Shown here one piece after another: positions 43,950 to 50,190 of a stretch of 50,190 nucleotides of DNA. How positions within the stretch are numbered: the stretch's first letter is position 1; each line of letters starts with the position of its first letter. Source of the stretch: Chamaesiphon sp. 341R_metabat_111 (GTDB lineage: Bacteria; Cyanobacteriota; Cyanobacteriia; Cyanobacteriales; Chamaesiphonaceae); the NCBI GenBank assembly GCA_025351825.1, contig JANXVE010000066.1, positions 1 through 50,190 of the forward strand, written 5' to 3'. The notes below the pieces were generated by a model, which ran no database searches, was not told where the DNA came from, and saw only the letters and a list, made by a program, of their open reading frames with translations. The translations under genes and the position numbers were made by a program.

Positions 43950-44915
43950 ATGAAGATGGCATTTGTCGCAGGTGGTTATATTCCGACACCACCTGCATCT
44001 AGTTCGATTCTAAATCTAATTCAAGAATACAAATTCCACTCAGAAAAAAATGGGCATCAGGTAGATATTTTTAACGATCCAGATGTTGGGCAGACAATCG
44101 CCACAATTAATGCTGGTAACTATGACTTTGTACATCTCCATGCAGGTGGCTTTGTCAGTGAATTTAATCAATATCTCCAGCAGAGATTTTGCTTTACTTC
44201 TCACGCCGGACATCTATTTCAATTGGATCGGTGGGATGACGTATTTAAGCAAGAATTTCAAGGCTATTTGCAAGCTCCAGGGATTATTGCACTATCGCCA
44301 GCATCAAAAAAGCTCTTTGTCGATGCTGGTTATACAGGCTATATCTCTACCCAAATTAATGGCGTCGATCCGACTAAAGTCAATTACCAACAGCAAGGAA
44401 ATGGTAAAGCTATTTGTCTAGGATGGATTCAACCTCGAAAACAACAAAGGTTGTTATCTAAAATCTTAGATGGCAAAATTGCGATCGATTTTGTCGGTCC
44501 TCTAGACGATCCTGATTTTGTCGAAGGTGAGACGACTAAATATTTGGGGGTATGGAGCCTAAATGATGTTTATCGACGACTGACAGAATATAGCTGTTTG
44601 GTGTTGATTAGTAGCGGTGAAGTTGCGCCACTAGTTGTATTGGAAGCAATGGCGGCTGGTTTGTGTCTAGTTGTGTCCGAATCAGCTAGTGCTAATTTAG
44701 CTACCAAAGATTTCATCAAGGTTTTACCCGACAATATCCTCACCGATGCTACTCCGATACATCAACAAATTGTGAATGATTCGATCGCCCAATTAATTAA
44801 ATGCAATCATTCATATCGTCAAGAAATTGTAGATTATGCTAAAGAGACTTTTGATTTTAGGCATATTATCAGCAATTACGATCGAATCATTCACGAGTTT
44901 ATCAATCTTCATTAA
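43950..44915 (+). CDS. Glycosyltransferase, GT4-like
   Basis: A 321-aa retaining glycosyltransferase of the GT-B fold. N-terminal Rossmann elements (AFVAGGYIPTPPASSSI, YDFVHLHAGGF) are followed by the GT4 acceptor/donor signatures INGVDPTKVN, AICLGWIQPRKQQRLLSKIL and the E-x7-E motif SSGEVAPLVVLEAMAAGLCL. Short for the family, and soluble. It lies downstream of the methyltransferase on the same strand and is convergent with typA. Confidence 0.9.
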   Translation: MKMAFVAGGYIPTPPASSSILNLIQEYKFHSEKNGHQVDIFNDPDVGQTIATINAGNYDFVHLHAGGFVSEFNQYLQQRFCFTSHAGHLFQLDRWDDVFKQEFQGYLQAPGIIALSPASKKLFVDAGYTGYISTQINGVDPTKVNYQQQGNGKAICLGWIQPRKQQRLLSKILDGKIAIDFVGPLDDPDFVEGETTKYLGVWSLNDVYRRLTEYSCLVLISSGEVAPLVVLEAMAAGLCLVVSESASANLATKDFIKVLPDNILTDATPIHQQIVNDSIAQLIKCNHSYRQEIVDYAKETFDFRHIISNYDRIIHEFINLH

Positions 44916-45025
44916 ATCCAATCATAATGTCCTGGCAATCGATCGAAGTAATTAGTTTCTACTGTGATTTTACCGTTTGAGGATCGATTATCAAAAATTG
45001 GTGGATGAAAAACTATGGTGAAGAC

Positions 45026-45058
45026 AAAAACCCGACTTCTTCAAGAAGTCGGGTTTTT
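45026..45058. terminator. Rho-independent terminator, bidirectional
   Basis: aaaaacccgacttctt (45026-45041) and aagaagtcgggttttt (45043-45058) form a perfect stem, with a poly-T on each strand. It lies between the convergent glycosyltransferase and typA genes and fits a strong bidirectional intrinsic terminator. Confidence 0.85.
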
Positions 45059-45078
45059 AGCAGCTTATCTCTAAAAGT

Positions 45079-46869
45079 TTAGCGTCTGGCTAATTTTTTG
45101 TTGATTTTGCGTAACCGAATCGATAGCGGTGTGACTTCTACCAATTCATCACCATTGATATACTCTAGAGCGCGTTCTAGGGTCATATCGATCGGTGTTT
45201 TGAGCTGTACTAGTTCTTCCCCACCAGAGGCACGGTGGTTAGTCAATTGCTTGCTCTTACAGATGTTTAGTTCGAGATCCTGGGGACGATTGTTTTCGCC
45301 GACGATCATCCCTTTATAGACCTTTGTACCAGGCTTGATGAAGAAGGTCCCGCGATCTTCTGCACCCATCAGCGCGTAGTCAGTAGCCGTACCTTCTTCA
45401 AACGAAATCAGGACACCATTCCGACGGGCGGAGATGTCACCGCAGGCTGGACGATATTCGAGGAAGCTGTGATTCATGATCCCAGCACCACGAGTCATCC
45501 GCATGAATTCACCTCGGAAACCAATCAAACCACGGGCGGGAACGACGAATTCAAGGTTGGAACGACCGTTTGCGCCTACTACCATATCTTGCATTTCACC
45601 CTTGCGCTGACCGAGACGTTCGATACAGCTACCGACGGCTTCTTCAGGGACATCGAGGGCAAGCAATTCAAATGGTTCGCACTTTTGACCGTTTAGTTCA
45701 CGGTAGATTACCTGCGGTTGGGAAACTTGGAATTCAAATCCTTCCCGACGCATATTCTCAATCAGGATACCGAGGTGAAGTTCTCCACGTCCAGCTACCG
45801 CAAATTTGTCGGCTTCGTCGGTTTCTTCCACCCGCAGAGCCACGTTAGTTTCCAACTCGCGGAAGAGTCTGTCGCGGACTTGGCGAGAGGTGACACTCTT
45901 ACCTTCTGTACCTGCAAATGGGGAATCATTGACGCAGAAAGTCATTTGCAAAGTAGGTTCGTCTACTTTGATCATGGGTAGAGCTGTTGGCTCGTTGGGG
46001 CAAGTGATCGTTTCACCGATGTTGGCATCGGCAAAACCAGTTACTGCCACGATATTACCAGCAGTTGCACTAGCGATTTCGACTCGCTTTAGTCCATCGA
46101 AGCCCAAGAGTTTGGTAACTCGTGCTTTAACGATCGAACCGTCCTCTTTAATCAGCGCAGCTTGTTGACCCATATTGATGGTGCCATTGTGAATCTTGCC
46201 AATCACAATCCGGCCCAGATAATCAGAATAATCGAGGGTGGTTACTTGCAGTTGCAAGGGCTTCTCCGCATCACCAATTGGAGGTGGAACATGGCGTAAG
46301 ATCGCCTCAAACATGGGCACCATGTCGGTACCTTTGGTTTCCATTGTGTTCTGGGCATAGCCAGCCATACCGGAAGCAAATAGGTGAGGGAAGTCGCACT
46401 GATCGTCATCTGCACCGAGTTCGAGGAAGAGGTCTAGCACTTTGTCTACGGCGACGTGGGGTGATGCTAGTTCCCGATCGATCTTGTTGACTACCACAAT
46501 CGGGCGTAAACCCTTTTCTAGGGCTTTCTTCAGTACGAACCGAGTTTGAGGCATCGGGCCTTCATTGGCATCCACAATCAAGATACAGCCATCAACCATG
46601 CCCAATACCCGCTCGACTTCACCACCGAAGTCCGCGTGTCCAGGGGTATCGATAATATTGATTAGCGTCTCTTTGTACTTGACTGCGGTATTCTTGGATA
46701 AAATTGTGATTCCACGCTCGCGTTCGATGTCGTTGGAGTCCATCACACAAATAGGCACGTCTTCCCCTTCGCGGAAAACACCGGATTGTTTCAAAAGTGC
46801 ATCAACAAGGGTGGTTTTACCGTGATCTACGTGAGCGATGATAGCTACGTTACGAATGGGAATGCTCAT
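45079..46869 (-). CDS. typA: Ribosome-associated GTPase TypA/BipA
   Basis: A 596-aa translational GTPase involved in ribosome assembly and stress adaptation. The G motifs are G1 AHVDHGKTT (12-20), G2 region [12 protein letters not shown]3 [12 protein letters not shown] and G4 VVNKIDRE. The C-terminal TypA-specific part ([38 protein letters not shown]-like here as [20 protein letters not shown]) is complete. Length is normal. ATG 46869 follows a 325-bp repeat-rich leader. Confidence 0.96.
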   Translation of the reverse strand: MSIPIRNVAIIAHVDHGKTTLVDALLKQSGVFREGEDVPICVMDSNDIERERGITILSKNTAVKYKETLINIIDTPGHADFGGEVERVLGMVDGCILIVDANEGPMPQTRFVLKKALEKGLRPIVVVNKIDRELASPHVAVDKVLDLFLELGADDDQCDFPHLFASGMAGYAQNTMETKGTDMVPMFEAILRHVPPPIGDAEKPLQLQVTTLDYSDYLGRIVIGKIHNGTINMGQQAALIKEDGSIVKARVTKLLGFDGLKRVEIASATAGNIVAVTGFADANIGETITCPNEPTALPMIKVDEPTLQMTFCVNDSPFAGTEGKSVTSRQVRDRLFRELETNVALRVEETDEADKFAVAGRGELHLGILIENMRREGFEFQVSQPQVIYRELNGQKCEPFELLALDVPEEAVGSCIERLGQRKGEMQDMVVGANGRSNLEFVVPARGLIGFRGEFMRMTRGAGIMNHSFLEYRPACGDISARRNGVLISFEEGTATDYALMGAEDRGTFFIKPGTKVYKGMIVGENNRPQDLELNICKSKQLTNHRASGGEELVQLKTPIDMTLERALEYINGDELVEVTPLSIRLRKINKKLARR

Positions 46870-47194
46870 AAATTGTGGAGTTAAAACTCTAATTGTCTCG
46901 ATCGAGATTTACTAAAATTTGTAAATATCTGTTAATATTCTACCCGATCGTGGGCATTCTTGTTGGTTCGGATTCCAACTGGATCGCGTAGATTTACCCC
47001 ACCCAACCTCCCCTTAGAAAGGGGAGGAGCAGGTTATAAGTGGGACTCTTGTCCCATAGAGGAGCAGGTAATGAGTGGGACTCTTGTCCCCTCCCCTTTC
47101 CAAGGGGAGGGTTAGGGTGGGGTAAATCTACGCATCATCTCAAACGAACTTGTGTATACGCAGTACCTCTCCCAAGCGGGGATTTTGCTAGATA
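46870..47194. other. Gene-free gap of repeats between typA and a phosphoesterase gene
   Basis: It holds an inverted pair of ccccacccaacctcccctt-like segments (about 46996-47017 and 47092-47122), two direct copies of a unit ggagcaggt ... gtgggactcttgtccc (about 47026-47055 and 47061-47090), then aaatctacgcatcatctc and the 20-mer acttgtgtatacgcagtacc (47148-47167). The same G-rich, atctacgcatcatctc and acttgtgtatac words occur at 20124-20335, so these are scattered copies of one composite family. Confidence 0.65.
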
Positions 47195-48109
47195 CTATGC
47201 GAGATTGACTAGTCCTCGATCGATTATTTCGCCCTTACTATTCATGCCTGTGAGCAGAATCTGGTCTTGGTAAACTTCGACGACACCGAAGCTGTGGACA
47301 CTTTGGGCGAAAGCTGTCCAGCTTTGCGGCTTAACTGGGTATAGACCCGCGCCACCACCGCCGCAGACCATATAGGTGGTACCGTCGATCGGATTCGATC
47401 GTTGATAATTGTGATCGTGACCGTTGATCCACAGCCGGACGTTGTGTTTTTTCAAGATCGGGGTGACAGCGGTTTTCATCGCCTGATTGACTTCATACAC
47501 CCCAGCGGAGTAGATGTTGTGATGTCCATAGACGATATTCCATTTAGCTTTACTAGCTGCCAATGCTCGATCGAGCCAGTCTAATTGTTTCAATCGTTCG
47601 GGCGATTCGATCTTAATTAAATCGTTAGTATTTAAGACAAAAAATCTCACATCGCCTTGACCATGCATGTAGTACCGCTGACCCTTCATATTAAACTCAG
47701 GATAGGCAACCTGGAGATCGCCATTCATGCTCCGCACGTCATGATTGCCCAAGGAAGCATAAAACTTTACGCCCCGTTGGAGTAAGTCCTGATAGGGAAC
47801 AGTAAAAACTGGTTTAATCTTGGTGAACTCGCCGTTGGTGTAGATATTATCACCAGCTAAGAGGACGGTATCGAACGGATTTTTCTCATGATACTGCGCC
47901 AGTGCGCGACCGACAGCATATTGATTGACACTGCCCGTGCCTGTATCTGCCAGCACCGCAAATCGCTGTAATAACTTAGATGTGGGAATCGCAACTGCGG
48001 CTACTCGATCGGTAAAATTAAAACCATCAAGGAGTAATTTACCTACCCCAGCTACTCCTAAGCCAGTCAAGCCAGCTCCAATTAAAAATTGACGACGGTT
48101 AGTACTCAT
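47195..48109 (-). CDS. Tat-exported metallophosphoesterase (purple-acid-phosphatase-like)
   Basis: A 304-aa phosphatase. The N-terminus MSTNRRQFLIGAGLTGLGVA carries a twin-arginine motif, RRQFL, so the protein is exported folded. The calcineurin-like metal-binding motifs follow in order: FAVLADTGTG, TVLLAGDNIY, ASLGNHD, IVYGHHN and INGHDHNYQR. The family hydrolyses phosphate esters using a dinuclear metal centre; phosphate acquisition in the periplasm is the likely job but not proven. It is divergent from the gene at 48187. Confidence 0.9.
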   Translation of the reverse strand: MSTNRRQFLIGAGLTGLGVAGVGKLLLDGFNFTDRVAAVAIPTSKLLQRFAVLADTGTGSVNQYAVGRALAQYHEKNPFDTVLLAGDNIYTNGEFTKIKPVFTVPYQDLLQRGVKFYASLGNHDVRSMNGDLQVAYPEFNMKGQRYYMHGQGDVRFFVLNTNDLIKIESPERLKQLDWLDRALAASKAKWNIVYGHHNIYSAGVYEVNQAMKTAVTPILKKHNVRLWINGHDHNYQRSNPIDGTTYMVCGGGGAGLYPVKPQSWTAFAQSVHSFGVVEVYQDQILLTGMNSKGEIIDRGLVNLA

Positions 48110-48186
48110 AAATTTTGGTGATTTGTAATGGGCTGACCTAGATTAAAGATGATAAATTAGAGAGAAGTGAAACTATCCCTACTGCA

Positions 48187-49260
48187 ATGGCACCCCGATC
48201 GAGGACAGGTAAACTAATGCAAGGATTGTTCGGGCGGTTTGGGAAAAAGCAGCCAGAGCAGCCAGCCGTCTCTGCTGCATATTCACGCCATAACAGTACT
48301 CAATCCCAGACCGAAATTGATGACAGGGAGTTTCCGAGCGCGAATAGATTTGATGATGATGAGGAAACCAATTGGGATGATGCCGAAACATTGGCTGATG
48401 AAAATAGCCCTATTGTCTATGCTCAACCGATTGTACCAGTAGTCGCACCACTACCAATAAGTACGACTCCAGATATCGAAGAGTGGGATGAGGCTCTTCC
48501 CGCCGCCACCGTTAAAAATAGCAATATTCAGGAAGTGCGTCGCAGCAAAAAAACACCTGTACTGACTACATCCACTCCCCAAAATGAAGATGTCTGGGAT
48601 GATAACCTCCCCAGTCGCAATTTCTCAGCGAGTAGTGGTGTCGATCCCACTCCAGCTAAATCCAGTCAGGTCGTTGGCATAGCCTCTCTGGAAGAGAATC
48701 GAGCTATCGGTCTGTGGAATACCCTATTACAGCAATTCCGTCGGTCATTACCCACGCCGCTACGGCAGCTCTCAAACGCGATCCTGACCGCCATTGTGGT
48801 GATGTTGGTAACGGTAAGCATCTGGATTATTGATGGCTTATTCGTACTTGGAGTCGATCCCGTTGTCGCGAATCAACCGACAGCAGTTGTGTCCACTCCG
48901 GCTGATGTGGTAACTGGCTCGAATGGTAGTCCCGAACAGGCATTTATCGAAGCAATTCAGAGCCAATTGAGCGATATTACCAGCCAATATTCAGACGATT
49001 TGATTCAAACTCTGAGTGTCGATATCGCTGGCGGAGCCTCTCCCGTGGAGAATCGCAATTTATTAATTGTGCAGCTCAATCCCAGTTGGTATCAAATTAG
49101 TGATAGTGAGCAAGATCGAATCACAGATCGAATGTGGCTTCAAGCCAAGGCAAACAAGTTTAGCAAACTAGAAATCCAAGATGCTCAGGGTGTATCGATC
49201 GGTCGTAGTCCGGTAGTCGGCAATCATCCAATTATTTTACAACGAAGACAGGTTAGTTAG
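48187..49260 (+). CDS. Conserved hypothetical membrane-anchored protein
   Basis: A 357-aa protein of no family I can name. The first 170 residues are acidic, low-complexity and include repeated short patterns (ETNWDDAE, IEEWDEALP, EDVWDDNLP). A single hydrophobic segment follows (about 201-220, LTAIVVMLVTVSIWIIDGLF). After it comes a small alpha/beta domain (about 250-357: SPEQAFIEAIQSQLSDITSQ, RNLLIVQLNPSWYQIS, DRITDRMWLQAKANKFSKLE), presumably on the outer side of the membrane. The three W-D-(D/E)-containing motifs may be binding sites for a partner. Confidence 0.7.
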   Translation: MAPRSRTGKLMQGLFGRFGKKQPEQPAVSAAYSRHNSTQSQTEIDDREFPSANRFDDDEETNWDDAETLADENSPIVYAQPIVPVVAPLPISTTPDIEEWDEALPAATVKNSNIQEVRRSKKTPVLTTSTPQNEDVWDDNLPSRNFSASSGVDPTPAKSSQVVGIASLEENRAIGLWNTLLQQFRRSLPTPLRQLSNAILTAIVVMLVTVSIWIIDGLFVLGVDPVVANQPTAVVSTPADVVTGSNGSPEQAFIEAIQSQLSDITSQYSDDLIQTLSVDIAGGASPVENRNLLIVQLNPSWYQISDSEQDRITDRMWLQAKANKFSKLEIQDAQGVSIGRSPVVGNHPIILQRRQVS

Positions 49261-49288
49261 GGTTTAGTGGTTTAGCGGTTTAGCGATC

Positions 49289-49340
49289 GATAGTTCCAGT
49301 CTCCCAGTCTTTCAGTCTCCCAGTCTCCCAGTCTCCCCGC
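49289..49340. repeat. Tandem repeat, cagtctcc unit
   Basis: Five or six copies of an 8-bp unit (cagtctcc, one read as cagtcttt) stand in the spacer after the gene at 48187. This resembles the C-rich tandem block at 17573. Confidence 0.7.
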
Positions 49341-49469
49341 TTTCATCCATTCAGCACCGCTCAGTCTAATTTACTCCAACTCTAAAGAAAGTATTATATA
49401 GCTGTTTTTGCTAACAATAAGTATTGGATGATAGTAAATAGACGCTGTTAGAAAAAAGGGTTGGTATTT

Positions 49470-49955
49470 ATGCTACTCACCACATTGTTGAAATCTATTC
49501 GTAACAGCAAAAAACTGTGGTTCGTTAGTGGATCGATCGCAATCCTGGCGACCATTGTTGGTGGTAGTACTACGGTAGCAGATGTTCCCAGTAGACTGAG
49601 CGGAACTCCGGCTACTAATGGAGTATACCTATATGGTGAATCCGATCGACCAGAAACGATCGGCAAAGAATATATTATTTTTGAGCGGACTGGCAACAAA
49701 ACTGTCGGGGCTTTTTATCTACCTCGATCGGAGTTTAATTGTTTCAAGGGACAGTTTCAAGGATCGCGACTAAATGTGACTCTAACAGATGCATTCGATC
49801 GACAAAAGTACAATTTCAGCCTAAATCTTAATCCTCGTGGTTTGACAGCCAGCAAATCACAGATGATGGGCGAACCCACCTATCAACCACTTGGTAAAAT
49901 TAGCGATAACGATCGGCGAATTTTGAATGATTGTAAACGTCAACTGCCAAATTAG
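49470..49955 (+). CDS. Hypothetical exported protein
   Basis: A 161-aa protein from ATG 49470; a TTG at 49461 with an aaaaaaggg sequence before it is also possible. Residues 15-38 are a signal-peptide-like hydrophobic segment (KLWFVSGSIAILATIVGGST). The mature part has GVYLYGESDRPETIGKEYI and KTVGAFYLPRSEFNCFKGQF, a beta-rich pattern, and two cysteines (one in FNCFKG, one in LNDCKR) that may form a disulfide. I do not recognise a characterised family. Confidence 0.7.
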   Translation: MLLTTLLKSIRNSKKLWFVSGSIAILATIVGGSTTVADVPSRLSGTPATNGVYLYGESDRPETIGKEYIIFERTGNKTVGAFYLPRSEFNCFKGQFQGSRLNVTLTDAFDRQKYNFSLNLNPRGLTASKSQMMGEPTYQPLGKISDNDRRILNDCKRQLPN

Positions 49956-49973
49956 GAATTTTCTAGCATTAGC

Positions 49974-50183
49974 CTAGTCGATATCGATCGATTTGGGCTT
50001 TTGTTTATCATTCGATTCGTTGGGATTACTAGTAGGGGTAAATCCGGCTTGCTTCTGTAACCATGTTTTGACAGGATCGTCAGTCAGATTCAGTCGGAGC
50101 GCGCCAGAAATAAAACCACTGCAAAAAGCAACTGGTTCCTTTGCTAGTTCCTTGAGAATAGGTGTCAGTTCGTTCAAAAGCAT
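49974..50183 (-). CDS. Small conserved cyanobacterial protein
   Basis: A 69-aa protein. The core EPVAFCSGFISGALRLNLTD, followed by DPVKTWLQKQAG, looks conserved among cyanobacteria as I recall it, with no known function. A hydrophobic half-helix (FCSGFISGALRL) may associate with membrane. The tail (TPTSNPNESNDKQKPK) is polar. It is convergent with the exported protein gene, 18 bp away. Confidence 0.65.
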   Translation of the reverse strand: MLLNELTPILKELAKEPVAFCSGFISGALRLNLTDDPVKTWLQKQAGFTPTSNPNESNDKQKPKSIDID

Positions 50184-50190
50184 AAAATTT

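Noticed and set aside
45570-46168. Several plus-strand frames opposite typA
   Set aside because: They are antisense frames of a highly conserved gene with no independent signals.
1-50190. tRNA, rRNA, 6S, riboswitch
   Set aside because: I looked for the TTCGAATC-type T arm and typical riboswitch cores and found nothing convincing on either strand. A structure-based scan could still reveal a small RNA.

Overview
The window is chromosomal DNA from a cyanobacterium. Evidence is psbO (photosystem II extrinsic subunit), a Ycf66-family membrane protein, a DUF3386 protein, the full cyanophycin metabolic set (cphA, cphB, an isoaspartyl peptidase, an ArgZ/AgrE-type arginine dihydrolase), xisH/xisI, and an extreme density of CGATCG and HIP1-like GCGATCGC words. 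Short tandem repeats and dispersed palindromes of the kinds common in cyanobacteria fill most gaps. I cannot name the genus from sequence alone; a filamentous or Chamaesiphon-like lineage would fit but is a guess.

Layout. 1-315: a MITE-like element with inverted ends. 316-8175: two large multidomain histidine kinases with closely related N-terminal receivers, separated by a mazEF-type toxin-antitoxin pair and a palindromic repeat. 8154-10321: ycf66-like, DUF3386 and a hypothetical gene carrying an in-frame palindrome. 10369-14090: a marR-emrA-emrB drug-efflux cassette with a candidate operator. 14144-19882: housekeeping genes (DUF2358, argG, psbO, a small conserved gene, a TPR gene, hisZ) with hairpin terminators between convergent genes. 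19883-26960: a decayed accessory region with a repeat cluster, a CheB/CheR-PAS-kinase gene broken by deletion and frameshift, brnTA, an orphan BREX-type ATPase (BrxD-like), an orphan HigA-like antitoxin, a nucleotidyltransferase-fold gene with a repeat inserted in frame, and a hairpin-bounded non-coding block resembling a miniature IS200/IS605 derivative.

26961-42938: nitrogen-storage neighbourhood. Isoaspartyl peptidase, ArgZ/AgrE, cyanophycinase and cyanophycin synthetase all lie within 15 kb, interrupted by BrkB, a beta-propeller/transglutaminase, a deleted GNAT, an Rpn-like nuclease, DUF2283, an AT-rich restriction-modification pair (Dam-like methylase plus PD-(D/E)XK nuclease) and xisHI. 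Together with argG upstream, these genes cover arginine synthesis, polymerisation with aspartate, depolymerisation, dipeptide cleavage and arginine catabolism. 41862-50183: a GHL10-like hydrolase, a methyltransferase, a glycosyltransferase, typA, a Tat-exported phosphoesterase and three poorly characterised genes.

The most unusual signals are: a dispersed palindrome family (three copies) in which two copies have different but internally complementary outer arms; cyanobacterial palindromic repeats sitting in frame inside two coding regions; the orphan BrxD in a region of broken genes; and a young restriction-modification pair and an xisHI pair embedded between the cyanophycin genes.
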